Positions 1 to 8,156 of a DNA stretch of 64,000 bases are shown here, in pieces (positions within the stretch are counted from its first letter, which is position 1; each line of letters begins with the position of its first letter). The stretch spans positions 124,001 to 188,000 of the forward strand of contig JANSXS010000001.1 in the NCBI GenBank assembly GCA_024742835.1. Direction: 5' to 3'. The DNA comes from Paracoccaceae bacterium (lineage in GTDB: Bacteria > Pseudomonadota > Alphaproteobacteria > Rhodobacterales > Rhodobacteraceae). The notes beneath the pieces are model-generated. The model had not been told where the DNA came from, ran no database searches, and saw only the letters and a list, made by a program, of their open reading frames with translations. The translations under genes were made by a program, and so were the position numbers.

Positions 1-754
1 CGGCCCCGCACAGCCCGCAGGGATGCGCGGCTTTTGATGGGTCGAACGGGTGATCCTCGAAATCGAGGCTGACGGATTTCGTGTAGGGCGGCAGGGCATA
101 GATACGCTGTTCGCGCCCCGCGCCGAAAAGCTGGATCGCCGGGCAGTCATCGAGCTTGGGATTGTCGAATTTCGGGATCGGGGAGGGGTCCATCACGTAA
201 CGCCCCTCGACCCGTACGGGATAGGCATAGGAAGTGGCGATATGGCCATGACGGCTGATATCCTCGTAGAGTTTGACGTGCATCAGCCCGTATTCCTCCA
301 GGCTGTGCATCTTGCGCGTCTCGCTTTCGCGCGGCTCAAGAAACCGCAGCGGTTCGGGAATGGGGACCTGATAGACGAGGATCTGATCCTCGGTCAGCGC
401 CGCCTCGGGGATGCGGTGGCGGGTCTGGATCACCGAGGCAAGGGCGGTTTTCGTGGTGGTTTCCACCCCCGCCGTGCGTTCAAAGAAGCTGCGGATCGAG
501 ACGGCGTGGGTGGTGTCGTCCGCGCCCTGGTCGATCACCTTGAAACGGTCATCGGGCGTAAGTACCGCGGCAGAAACCTGCACACCGCCGGTGCCCCAGC
601 CATAGGGCATGGGCATTTCGCGGCTGGCGAACGGCACCTGGTAGCCGGGAACAGCCAGCCCCTTGAGGATCGCGCGGCGGATCATCCTCTTGGTCTGTTC
701 GTCGAGATAGGCGAAATTGTAGGCCGGTTCGGCCTGATAATCCTGCACGGTCAC
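1..754 (-). CDS. phnJ: Carbon-phosphorus lyase core enzyme PhnJ (C-terminus cut by window edge)
   Basis: PhnJ is the radical-SAM subunit of the C-P lyase core complex; it breaks the carbon-phosphorus bond of ribose-1-phosphonate 5-phosphate. The visible 251 residues follow the family from the N-terminus (VTVQDYQAEPAYNFAYLDE) through the conserved GWGTGG, FFERTAGVETTTKTALAS and HPFDPSKAAHPCGLC stretches. The last contains the first two cysteines of the iron-sulphur site (CxxC); the third ligand and the catalytic cysteine lie beyond base 1. The start is GTG at 754, overlapping the TGA of the HAD gene by four bases (GTGA), so translation is probably coupled. It is the last visible gene of phnG-phnH-phnI-HAD-phnJ. 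Identification is very secure. Confidence 0.95.
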   Translation of the reverse strand, partial: MTVQDYQAEPAYNFAYLDEQTKRMIRRAILKGLAVPGYQVPFASREMPMPYGWGTGGVQVSAAVLTPDDRFKVIDQGADDTTHAVSIRSFFERTAGVETTTKTALASVIQTRHRIPEAALTEDQILVYQVPIPEPLRFLEPRESETRKMHSLEEYGLMHVKLYEDISRHGHIATSYAYPVRVEGRYVMDPSPIPKFDNPKLDDCPAIQLFGAGREQRIYALPPYTKSVSLDFEDHPFDPSKAAHPCGLCGA

Positions 755-1347
755 AAGAGCCCCCTTTGTGCCAGATCGGCTTCCAGCGTCTCTGGCGTGG
801 TGAAATGATGGGTCTGCCAGCCTGCTGCGCGCGCGCCCTCGATATTGGCCGGGCTGTCGTCGATGAACAGGCAGTCACCCGGTGTCAGGCCGGCGCGGCG
901 GCACAGAAGATCGAAAATCGCCTTCTCAGGCTTGGCAAGCCGGACTTTGCCCGACACGATGGTGATGTCGAACGCGTCATGCAGGCGCGGATGCAGGGTC
1001 ATGCCGATGGGCCAGGTTTCCGCCGACCAGTTGGTGATTGCGTGAACAGGCATGGCGCGGCGGTGCAGATGCTGGATGATGCGCCATGTGCCGTCGATCG
1101 GCTCCTGTACGGTCAGCGCGAAATGATCGACATAGGTGGAAAACAACAGGCGGTCGTCGGGATCGTCGATCTCCTGCGCCAAGGCGCCAAAACGTTCGCC
1201 CCGGTCGGCGCGCTGGTTGCGGGCAAAGAAATCGGTCCGCTCCAGAAAGGCGTCGACCTCGGCCTCGCTTTCAAGCGCGCGGCGAAAGGCCGGGCGTGGA
1301 TCCCACTTGACCAGCACATTGCCGATATCAAAGACGATGGCGGTCAT
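751..1347 (-). CDS. HAD-superfamily hydrolase inserted between phnI and phnJ
   Basis: A 198-residue HAD phosphatase of the YihX-like group. Motif I is FDIGNVLVKWD at residues 6-16: the nucleophile Asp is present, but the usual second Asp (DxD) is Gly, as in the FDxGNV/FDxGGV branch. Motif II is AITNWS, the lysine of motif III is in AKPEKAIF, and motif IV is CLFIDDSPANIEGA. The gene overlaps phnI (ATGA) and phnJ (GTGA) by four bases on each side, so it belongs to the C-P lyase operon. It is not one of the E. coli phn genes. A role in dephosphorylating a pathway intermediate or a toxic side product is inference; the substrate cannot be read from the sequence. Confidence 0.85.
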   Translation of the reverse strand: MTAIVFDIGNVLVKWDPRPAFRRALESEAEVDAFLERTDFFARNQRADRGERFGALAQEIDDPDDRLLFSTYVDHFALTVQEPIDGTWRIIQHLHRRAMPVHAITNWSAETWPIGMTLHPRLHDAFDITIVSGKVRLAKPEKAIFDLLCRRAGLTPGDCLFIDDSPANIEGARAAGWQTHHFTTPETLEADLAQRGLL

Positions 1348-2432
1348 TCCGCGGCCTCTTGGGATTGGGCGGCCTGCACCGTGCGGCGCAGTTTGCGCAC
1401 CAGTTCAAGTTCGGACTGGAAGTCCACGTAATGCGGGAGTTTTATGTGTTCCAGAAAACCCGTGGCCTGAATGTTGTCGGCATGGCTGAGCACGAATTCC
1501 GCGTCCTGTGCGGGTGCACCGACGTAATCCTCTCCCAGCTCTTCCCACCGCAGGGCACGGTCCACCAGCGCCATGGCAATCGCCTTGCGCTCGGTCTGTC
1601 CGAAAACAAGCCCGTAGCCACGGGTGAACTGCGGCGGCTCGGTTTTGGAGCCCTTGAACTGGTTGACGGTTTCACATTCGGTCACGGTCATATCGCCGAT
1701 CTCGATGGCAAAGCCCAGTTCGGGGATCTCCATCTCGATGGCGACCATGCCGATGCGCAATTCGCCGACAAAGGCATGGTTGCGCGCGTAGCCGCGCTGT
1801 GTGGAATAGGCCAGGCCAAGGGTGAAACCCTCGTCGGCGCGGGTCAGCGCCTGAAGCCGCAAGGCGCGCTCGGCAGGCATTTCCAGCGGTTCGCGGGTCA
1901 GGTCGGGGGGCGCTTTGCCGGTGCGGGCGGTTTCCTCGATCAGGCCCTCGTTGTTCAGGAATTCCGTGACATGCGGCACTTCGCCTTGGGTGGCGGGCTG
2001 GCTGTGCGCCTGCGGCGCGTCTCCCTCTGCGGCCAGTTTGAAATCCAGCAAACGGTGCGTGTAGTCGAATGTGGGGCCAAGGATCTGCCCGCCGGGCAAG
2101 TCCTTGAACGTGGCCGAGATGCGCCGGTCACATGTCATGCGCGCGGTGTCCAGCGGTTCGGAATAGCCAAAACGCGGCAACGTGGTGCGATAGGCGCGGA
2201 TCAGGAAGATCGCCTCGATCAGGTCGCCGCGCGCCTGCTTGATCGCCAGCGCCGCGAGATCGGGATCGTAAAGCGACCCTTCGGCCATGACCCGGTTGAC
2301 CGCAAGGGTCAGCTGTTCGCGGATCTGGGCCAGCGACAGTTCGGTCACGTTGCGGTCGCCGCGCCGCTCCTCTGCCAGCCAGCCATGGGCATTCCGGATG
2401 GCGCGCTCGCCGCCTTTGACGGACACATACAT
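1344..2432 (-). CDS. phnI: C-P lyase core complex subunit PhnI
   Basis: PhnI is the nucleosidase subunit that, with PhnG, PhnH and PhnL, replaces adenine of a nucleoside triphosphate by the phosphonate. The 362-residue product starts MYVSVKGGERAIRNAHGWL, the classic PhnI N-terminus, and contains RGDLIEAIFLIRAYRTTLPR and the C-terminal SHADNIQATGFLEHIKLPHY region typical of the family. The reading frame is open 90 bases further upstream, but ATG 2432 lies one base after the phnH stop (TAAcATG) and matches the family start, so it was chosen. It overlaps the following HAD gene by four bases. Length and motifs are normal. Confidence 0.96.
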   Translation of the reverse strand: MYVSVKGGERAIRNAHGWLAEERRGDRNVTELSLAQIREQLTLAVNRVMAEGSLYDPDLAALAIKQARGDLIEAIFLIRAYRTTLPRFGYSEPLDTARMTCDRRISATFKDLPGGQILGPTFDYTHRLLDFKLAAEGDAPQAHSQPATQGEVPHVTEFLNNEGLIEETARTGKAPPDLTREPLEMPAERALRLQALTRADEGFTLGLAYSTQRGYARNHAFVGELRIGMVAIEMEIPELGFAIEIGDMTVTECETVNQFKGSKTEPPQFTRGYGLVFGQTERKAIAMALVDRALRWEELGEDYVGAPAQDAEFVLSHADNIQATGFLEHIKLPHYVDFQSELELVRKLRRTVQAAQSQEAAE

Positions 2433-2433
2433 G

Positions 2434-3000
2434 TTATAGCACCTCTGTTGAGCGGGGCAGGGCGGCAACGGTGTCGCCGCAGGTGAATACGAAATCCAGA
2501 CCCAGCGGGTACAGCGCCGCATTGGCCGCGCAGCTTTCCGGATCGGGCAGCGACAGCGCCGCGCGGTCCTTGATGCCGGGCCCGCGCAGGGGTGTGCCGG
2601 TGGCGGTCAGTTTTGGCATCTCCACGATCAGCGTGGCAGACCTGTCGGGATATTCGGCGGTGCCGATGGGATACGCATTCAGCGGCAAAAGCGCGTCCCA
2701 CGCGCCCACGGCAAAGGCGCAGTCGGCCGGGCCTGTGATCGGCGCGCCGGTGTGAAAGGCGATCCAGTCGCGCAGCGCAGGGCAATCCGCCGCACCGGCA
2801 AGATGCACCGGCGTATCGGCGTCGCACAGCGTCAGGAGGACGGCTCCGGCGGCGGGCGACAAGGGCGCGGGTGGGCGGGCCCCGGCGATCTGTTGCAGGG
2901 TGCCGGGCCGCGCCATGGCGGCCATCACCGCGCGAAAGGCATGTGCGGCGGTGCGCGCAGGGTCGGCAAAGCCGCCTTCAAGGGCAAGCATATCCATCAA
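2434..3000 (-). CDS. phnH: C-P lyase core complex subunit PhnH
   Basis: PhnH is a 188-residue structural subunit of the PhnGHIJ complex. The N-terminus (LEGGFADPARTAAHAFRAV, then MARPG) and the central KDRAALSLPDPESCAANAAL and YPLGLDFVFTCGD stretches are family hallmarks. PhnH proteins have no known independent catalysis; they resemble PLP-fold domains but bind no PLP. The gene overlaps phnG by four bases (ATGA at 2997-3000) and is followed after one base by phnI, so the three are translated as one block. No anomalies seen. Confidence 0.94.
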   Translation of the reverse strand: MMDMLALEGGFADPARTAAHAFRAVMAAMARPGTLQQIAGARPPAPLSPAAGAVLLTLCDADTPVHLAGAADCPALRDWIAFHTGAPITGPADCAFAVGAWDALLPLNAYPIGTAEYPDRSATLIVEMPKLTATGTPLRGPGIKDRAALSLPDPESCAANAALYPLGLDFVFTCGDTVAALPRSTEVL

Positions 3001-3452
3001 TCCTCTCCCCGGCTCATGGTAAAGAAATCAACCTTGGTCGCGGCGGCCTTGTCGGCGCGCGAGGTCTGTCGTGCTTCGGTTTCCTCGGTCAGGGGATCAA
3101 GCACCTCGGCCTGAATGCGGGGCGCCGCCTGTGTCTGCATGAGCGCGTCGATCAGCGCCGCCGCCTCGGCGCAAGCCTTGCGCCGCCCCTGCACATAGCC
3201 GTGCCCGACAGTGCCGCAGCCCAGCTTGAGCGCGCAGCGCGTCACCGTCATTTCGCCCATGTTGAACGCGTCGCCGGTGCCGCCCATGCGGCCCCGGACC
3301 ATGACGCTGCCCACCTCGGGCGCGCGCAACCAGTCAAAGCCCGGACGCGCGGTCGCGGTGTCCAAAAGGGCCGCGATGCGCCCTTCGGGGGCCTTGGCAA
3401 GCAGGCTCATCCATTTTTTTCGGTCGGTGTTCTGCGAAGAGAGATCATTCAT
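2997..3452 (-). CDS. phnG: C-P lyase core complex subunit PhnG
   Basis: PhnG is the small subunit that helps PhnI in the first step of phosphonate activation. The 151-residue product begins MNDLSSQNTDRKKWMSLLAK and carries the PhnG pattern: PEVGSVMVRGRMGGTGDAFN, then GEMTVTRCALKL and GHGYVQGRRKACAEAAALI. The frame is open for another 45 codons upstream, but those run across the intergenic region towards phnF and do not resemble PhnG, so ATG 3452 is preferred. It is the first gene of the leftward C-P lyase operon, divergent from phnF. Confidence 0.94.
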   Translation of the reverse strand: MNDLSSQNTDRKKWMSLLAKAPEGRIAALLDTATARPGFDWLRAPEVGSVMVRGRMGGTGDAFNMGEMTVTRCALKLGCGTVGHGYVQGRRKACAEAAALIDALMQTQAAPRIQAEVLDPLTEETEARQTSRADKAAATKVDFFTMSRGED

Positions 3453-3472
3453 CTCGACAACTTCTTGATTTC

Positions 3473-3487
3473 CTATACAACTAGACA
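3473..3487. promoter_or_regulatory. Candidate PhnF operator: 8-bp-spaced direct repeats between phnG and phnF
   Basis: In the 82-base divergent region phnG/phnF there are two heptamers, CTATACA (3473-3479) and CTAGACA (3481-3487), i.e. TGTATAG and TGTCTAG on the other strand, in direct orientation 8 bases apart. GntR/HutC-family regulators bind TxTAGAx-type half sites, so this is the most likely PhnF-binding site. The surroundings are unusually AT-rich for this genome and would also hold the promoters. No binding data can be read from the sequence. Confidence 0.4.
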
Positions 3488-3534
3488 CATTATTGCATGA
3501 TCCCCGCACCTGCGCCAGCCAAGAGATGTGAAAC

Positions 3535-4266
3535 TTGAGTGACAAAACCCCCCGGCCCGGTTCGCGCACCCCGCTTTGGCGGGCCATCGCGGATGCGTTG
3601 CGCGCCGATATTTCCGAAGGCCGCTATGGCCCCGGCGACAAGCTGCCGACCGAAAGCGCGTTGGCCGAACGCTTTGGCGTGAACCGCCATACCGTGCGCC
3701 ACGCATTGGGCGGTCTGGTGGAACAGGGGCTGGTGCGCACGCGGCGTGGATCGGGGGCGTTTGTGACGGCGCAGCCCACGGATTATCCCATCGGGCGGCG
3801 CGTGCGCTTTGCCGAGAACCTGCGCCGCGCCGGGCGCTTGCCGGGGCGCGAGATCCTGGCACAGGACATCCGCGCGGCCAGCAGCACCGAGGCCGACGCG
3901 CTTGACGTGGCTTCGGGCGCGCAGGTGCTGGTCAGTCACGGTCTGGCCTTTGCCGACGGCCAGCCGCTTGCGCTGTCGGAATCGGTCTTTCCGCTTGACC
4001 GGATGCCGGGTCTGCCGGATGCGCTGGCCGAGGAACGCGGTGTCACCCATGCGCTGCGGGCAGTCGGGATCGAGGATTATGACCGGCGCTGGACGCGGAT
4101 CACCGCCGTTGCGGCCAGCGCCACGCAAGCGCTGCATCTGCGCGTGGCCGAGGGCGCGCCGCTGTTGCGGACAACCGCGCTGAATGTCTCTGCCGGGGGT
4201 GTGCCGGTGGAATACGGCTATACCTGGTGGCCCGGCGACCGGATCACCATGACGCTGGAGGATTGA
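3535..4266 (+). CDS. phnF: Phosphonate operon GntR/HutC-type regulator PhnF
   Basis: A 243-residue transcription factor with an N-terminal winged helix (LPTESALAERFGVNRHTVRH, roughly residues 37-56, then GLVRTRRGSGAFV as the wing) and a C-terminal UTRA ligand-binding domain (about residues 85-240), the architecture of PhnF. The start must be TTG at 3535: the only nearby ATG/GTG codons are out of frame or run into stops. It is divergent from phnG and convergent with the hexapeptide transferase gene, whose stop lies four bases beyond. It probably represses the phn genes in the absence of a phosphonate or related ligand. Confidence 0.9.
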   Translation: MSDKTPRPGSRTPLWRAIADALRADISEGRYGPGDKLPTESALAERFGVNRHTVRHALGGLVEQGLVRTRRGSGAFVTAQPTDYPIGRRVRFAENLRRAGRLPGREILAQDIRAASSTEADALDVASGAQVLVSHGLAFADGQPLALSESVFPLDRMPGLPDALAEERGVTHALRAVGIEDYDRRWTRITAVAASATQALHLRVAEGAPLLRTTALNVSAGGVPVEYGYTWWPGDRITMTLED

Positions 4267-4270
4267 CCCC

Positions 4271-4888
4271 TCAGCCGCCGTATTTTTCCAGAAACGCCGC
4301 CGCCGTCAGTTCCCGGAAATCGGGCAGCGCGGCGCGCAGGCGGTCATGGTCCCAATCCCACCAGGCAAGCGCGATCATCCGCGCGGCGATTTCGGTGGGT
4401 TGGCGATCGCGGATCTTTTGCGCGGGCATCCCGGCGACGATGCTGTAGGGGGCCACATCGCGGGTCACGACCGCGCCCGCGGCCACAACTGCCCCGTCAC
4501 CCACCGTGACCTCTGGCTTGATCATCGCGTTATGGCCGATCCATGTGTCATGGCCGATGGTGGCGCGGCGGGATTTGCGATGGGCAAAAAACGCCTCGTC
4601 GCGTTCGGTATCATCCCAGTAATCGCCAGAGCGATAAAGAAAGTGATGACAGGACGCCGTGTGCAGCGGATGGTCTGTGGCCCCGATCCGGGTAAAGCTG
4701 GCGATATTGGCGAATTTTCCCACGCTGGCGTTGGCGATATCCGCGTAACGGTCGCAATAGGAATAATCGCCCAGTTCGCTATGGGCGATGCGGCTGCCGC
4801 GCCCGATCTCGACATAGGCACCAAAGCGTGTGTCGGTCAGCTCGCAATCGGGATGGATGAAAGGCTCTGAAGGGCTGAGACGGGCCAT
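4271..4888 (-). CDS. Phosphonate-operon transferase of the hexapeptide (left-handed beta helix) family
   Basis: A 205-residue acyltransferase-type protein with the imperfect hexapeptide repeats of left-handed beta-helix enzymes (e.g. IGHDTWIGHNAMIKPEVTVG, then GAVVAAGAVVTRDVAPYSIV and GMPAQKI), a catalytic-type His in ATDHPLHTAS, and a C-terminal WWDWDHDRLRAALPDFREL helix region. This matches the chloramphenicol-acetyltransferase-like proteins repeatedly found in phn operons. It follows phnE after one base, as last gene of phnCDEE. It may acetylate an aminophosphonate, a role PhnO has in E. coli, but that is inference. Confidence 0.85.
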   Translation of the reverse strand: MARLSPSEPFIHPDCELTDTRFGAYVEIGRGSRIAHSELGDYSYCDRYADIANASVGKFANIASFTRIGATDHPLHTASCHHFLYRSGDYWDDTERDEAFFAHRKSRRATIGHDTWIGHNAMIKPEVTVGDGAVVAAGAVVTRDVAPYSIVAGMPAQKIRDRQPTEIAARMIALAWWDWDHDRLRAALPDFRELTAAAFLEKYGG

Positions 4889-4889
4889 G

Positions 4890-6233
4890 CTACTTGCTCC
4901 CCCCGATCAGCTTGCCGCGCAGCCAGCCCGAGAACCAGTCCATTGCGATCACCATCAGGATGACCAGCACGATGTAATAGCTCACCTCTTCCCAGTCTTT
5001 CTGGGTGATGATCGCCTGTGTCAGCAACAGCCCGATGCCGCCGCCGGTGATCGCGCCGATGACGGTGGCGCTTCGGGTGTTGGATTCAAGGTAATACAGG
5101 ATCTGGCTGAGCAGGACCGGCGTGATCTGCGGGATGACCCCGAAGCGGTAACGCTGCATCGGCTTTGCTCCGGTAGACGACACGCCCTCGATCTGCTTAT
5201 CGTCGACGTTTTCCAGTGCCTCCGAGAACATCTTGCCGAAACTGCCGGTGTCGGTGATCAGGATCGCCAACGCGCCGGTCATCGGGCCGGGACCGAACGC
5301 GCGGCTTAGGATGATCGTCCAGATCAGCCCGTCCACCCCGCGCACGAAGTCGAAAAAGCGGCGCATGGCAAAGCGGATGCTCATCAACCGTGTGAAATTG
5401 CGCGCCGCCAGAAAGGCCAGCGGCAAGGCCACCAATGCCGCGCCCATCGTGCCGAGAAAGGCCATCAGGATGGTTTCGAAAATGGCCCAGATCACGTCCT
5501 TGTGCCGCCACATGGCGTTGTTCCAGAAATCATGCACCATCGCGGCAAAGTTGCCTTTGCCTTCGACCACGCGGTCGCCCGACACGGCCAGCGCGGCCAG
5601 TTTGCCAAGGCTCTTGCCATAGAACGGGCTGTCGAGCGTGAACCAGAACAGCTCCCATCCAAAGGAATAGCGGTACACCTCGGTGCGGGCGCGGGTGACG
5701 ATGGCGCGCCCGCCCTCGCCGGTGATGTTGACGCGCGCGCCGCTGGCGCTGACCCAGTCGGGGGTCTGGCCGTCAGGCGTGTCCAGAACGATGTCGCGCC
5801 CCTCGACGCTGACGGTGACCGTGCCGTAATCGGGGATGTTGTAGCGCAGGGTGGAGCCGTCGATCTCGGCGGTCTCACCGGCCTCCAGCGCGATGCTGAC
5901 GGCATCCTCGCCGGTGCGGCTCACAAACCCGGGGGTCATCCCCTCGGGGTAGGTGCCCTTGTTCTCGCCCTCGATGGCAAAGACCAGCCCGCCATTGCGA
6001 TTGTCATGGGTGACATGGGTCTTGTAGCTGTAGCTGTCCGCGACAAGGATCGCGGCGTTATCCATGCGCGCTCGGTCGGCAAGGCCGGGAATGTCGAAGG
6101 CGAAGAACAGATAGATGAAGTATCCCAGAAGGACCACGGGTGTCAAAATCGCTATCAGCCGTTTGCGCGCCACCAGCGCGGCTGCGGTCTGTTTCATGTC
6201 GTTGGCCTGCGCCATGTCAGCGGTTGCGGTCAT
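4890..6233 (-). CDS. phnE: Phosphonate ABC transporter permease PhnE (long form)
   Basis: A 447-residue inner-membrane permease. One membrane segment lies near residues 27-48 (LIAILTPVVLLGYFIYLFFA). It is followed by about 170 mostly hydrophilic, probably periplasmic residues and then a standard permease domain with further segments and the EAA loop (EALENVDDKQIEGVSSTGA). The long insertion between the first and second membrane segments is characteristic of the longer of the two PhnE proteins in this lineage. It partners the neighbouring PhnE and PhnC/PhnD to import phosphonates or phosphite. ATG 6233 lies three bases after the stop of the upstream phnE. Stop is TAG. Confidence 0.93.
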   Translation of the reverse strand: MTATADMAQANDMKQTAAALVARKRLIAILTPVVLLGYFIYLFFAFDIPGLADRARMDNAAILVADSYSYKTHVTHDNRNGGLVFAIEGENKGTYPEGMTPGFVSRTGEDAVSIALEAGETAEIDGSTLRYNIPDYGTVTVSVEGRDIVLDTPDGQTPDWVSASGARVNITGEGGRAIVTRARTEVYRYSFGWELFWFTLDSPFYGKSLGKLAALAVSGDRVVEGKGNFAAMVHDFWNNAMWRHKDVIWAIFETILMAFLGTMGAALVALPLAFLAARNFTRLMSIRFAMRRFFDFVRGVDGLIWTIILSRAFGPGPMTGALAILITDTGSFGKMFSEALENVDDKQIEGVSSTGAKPMQRYRFGVIPQITPVLLSQILYYLESNTRSATVIGAITGGGIGLLLTQAIITQKDWEEVSYYIVLVILMVIAMDWFSGWLRGKLIGGSK

Positions 6234-6236
6234 GGG

Positions 6237-7112
6237 TCAGACCTTTCCGATAAGCTTGTTGCGGTAGTGGCTGGATAGCTGGTCAAAGAACACGATGGTC
6301 AGAAAAAGCAGGATGAAGATCGCGGCCACCTCGTCATAGCGGCCCTGGCCCCAGCTGAACGCGTTCTTGAGATCATAGCCGATGCCGCCGGAGCCAACGA
6401 AACCAAGGATGGCCGAGGCGCGGATATTGACCTCGAACCGCAACAGCGCATAGCTCACCCAGTTCGGAGCGACTTGTGGCACGACGCCCAGAATCATCCG
6501 CTGGCTCCAGTTCGCACCAACGGATTCAAGCCCCTCCAGTGGTTTCAGGCTGGCATTCTCGTTGACCTCGGAAAACAGTTTGCCAAGCGCGCCGGCGGTG
6601 TGCAGCGCGATGGCGATCATCGCGGGAACCGGTCCACCGCCAAGGATAAAGATCAGCACCAGCGCGATCACGATCTCGGGGATGGCCCGCAGGATGTCCA
6701 TCAGACGGCGAATGGGGCCGATCAGACGGGCAAACCGCGCAAGCCCGCGCGTGGCCAGTAGCGACAGCACGATCGCGGCAAGCCCGCCGATCAGCGTGGC
6801 GGCGGCGGCGATGTTGATCGTCTCGATCATGGAAGGCAGAAATTTCCACATCAGCGCCGGAATAAGCGCGGCTTTCTCGCTGGCCTCGGCCAGAACCTCG
6901 CCGGGAAACTTGAAGATGTTAAGGATACCGTCCCAGAACCCGCCTGCGTTGCGGCTGTCGGCCAGCATGAAGCCCGACACCATGAGCGCGATGAAAACGA
7001 CCAGAATGATACCGCCATACATGCGTTTGGTACGCGCCATGGCCATATAGGCGTCCTGTATTTCGGTCGTGCCCCGTGCGCCAAGGGATTGACCCGGCGT
7101 GCTGTCGGTCAT
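6237..7112 (-). CDS. phnE: Phosphonate ABC transporter permease PhnE (short form)
   Basis: A 291-residue permease with about six membrane segments, starting at about residue 34 (GGIILVVFIALMVSGFML), a typical RAIPEIVIALVLIFILGGG segment, and the EAA cytoplasmic loop NENASLKPLEGLESVGA, which contacts the ATPase PhnC. C-terminal GFVGSGGIGYDLKNAFSW is strongly conserved in PhnE. It is separated from phnD by about 80 bases that contain a hairpin and T-run, so its expression is likely lower than that of the binding protein. Together with the next gene it forms the membrane channel. Confidence 0.94.
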   Translation of the reverse strand: MTDSTPGQSLGARGTTEIQDAYMAMARTKRMYGGIILVVFIALMVSGFMLADSRNAGGFWDGILNIFKFPGEVLAEASEKAALIPALMWKFLPSMIETINIAAAATLIGGLAAIVLSLLATRGLARFARLIGPIRRLMDILRAIPEIVIALVLIFILGGGPVPAMIAIALHTAGALGKLFSEVNENASLKPLEGLESVGANWSQRMILGVVPQVAPNWVSYALLRFEVNIRASAILGFVGSGGIGYDLKNAFSWGQGRYDEVAAIFILLFLTIVFFDQLSSHYRNKLIGKV

Positions 7113-7136
7113 GCGGCTTCGCTTTCGTCTTGAGGT

Positions 7137-7176
7137 TGGAAAAAAGACGTGGCCGGCCCCGTTGGGGGACCGGCCC
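7137..7176 (-). terminator. Attenuator-like hairpin with T-run between phnD and phnE
   Basis: Reading leftward, GGCCGGTCCCC (7176-7166 region) pairs with GGGGCCGGCC (7160-7151) around a four-base loop with one bulged base. ACG and then TCTTTTTTCC follow. This is a good intrinsic terminator shape inside an operon, which would let the abundant periplasmic binding protein phnD be made in excess over the permeases. Confidence 0.6.
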
Positions 7177-7194
7177 TTGGATGCGCCTTGCGGC

Positions 7195-8103
7195 TTACAT
7201 CTTGGATTTGCGCGCCTCGATGATCGAGATGTAGGCGTCGTGGTTGATCGGCATCATGCCAAGGGCTTCGCCGGCCATGAAGTTGTAGGCGCAGTCCGCG
7301 TCCATGTAGGGCAGCGAAGCCATCAGGCCGACCATGTCGAGCTTGACGCGCTCGGGCAGTTCGGTGCGCAGAACGATCGGGCCCTCGGGGATCGGCTTGG
7401 ATTTCCAGATCTCGACCAGTTCGTTCATGTCCACGAGCCCGGCATCCGATGCCTTGCGCAGCGCGCCGGAATTGTAGCCGTCTTCCCATTCGCCGAGGCC
7501 ATCGGCCCAGGTCACGCCGCCGTCGACGTCACCGTTGGAGACGGCAACGATGGTTTGTTCGTGACCGCCGGTGAATTTCACTTCACCGAAATACTCGCCT
7601 GATTCCATCGTGGAGCCGGTCATTTCGGGGATCTCGATGGAGGGGATCAGGTAGCCAGAGGTGGAATTGGGGTCGCCGAAGCCGAACACCTTGCCCTGAA
7701 GATCTTCCAGCGAGGTGATGCCGCTGTCCTTGCGAGCGAAACCGATGGAGTGGTAGCCGTACGAGCCGTCCACGTTGACCTTGACCAGAACCGGTTCGAC
7801 TGCGTCGGGGTCGGTCAGGTGGGTCTTGGCATAGGCCGATGCGCCCAGCCACGCCATGTCGATGGAGCCGCCCAGCAGGCCCTGGATCACGCCGTCGTAA
7901 TCGGCCGGGGTGAAAACCTTTGTCGGAACGCCGAGCAGCTCTTCGGTATAGGCGCGAAAGCACTCGTTCGAGGTCATGCGGTCCTGAGCGTTTTCGCCGC
8001 CAAGGATGCCGATGCGGAATTCGCTGATTTCGGCGTCCTGCGCGAAACCGGCCGTGCCAAGCGCGGTCGTGGTGGCAAGCACGAGGGCAAGTGTCTTTTT
8101 CAT
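7195..8103 (-). CDS. phnD: Phosphonate ABC transporter periplasmic binding protein PhnD
   Basis: A 302-residue periplasmic protein with a Sec signal peptide (MKKTLALVLATTTALGTAGF, cleavage near AQDA at residues 21-24). The mature part has the PhnD hallmarks: FRIGILGGENAQDRM, VKVNVDGSYGYHSIGFARKD and FGFGDPNSTSGYLIPS, where the Ser/Thr cluster holds the phosphonate oxygens. It delivers the substrate to the two PhnE permeases. The start ATG 8103 is preceded by a purine-rich AGAGTCTCC-type region. The gene lies 53 bases after phnC and before a terminator-like hairpin. Confidence 0.95.
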   Translation of the reverse strand: MKKTLALVLATTTALGTAGFAQDAEISEFRIGILGGENAQDRMTSNECFRAYTEELLGVPTKVFTPADYDGVIQGLLGGSIDMAWLGASAYAKTHLTDPDAVEPVLVKVNVDGSYGYHSIGFARKDSGITSLEDLQGKVFGFGDPNSTSGYLIPSIEIPEMTGSTMESGEYFGEVKFTGGHEQTIVAVSNGDVDGGVTWADGLGEWEDGYNSGALRKASDAGLVDMNELVEIWKSKPIPEGPIVLRTELPERVKLDMVGLMASLPYMDADCAYNFMAGEALGMMPINHDAYISIIEARKSKM

Positions 8104-8156
8104 GGAGACTCTCCGTTGTGGTCTGGTTTGGGTTGTCTTGGTGGTTCGGATCGGCG

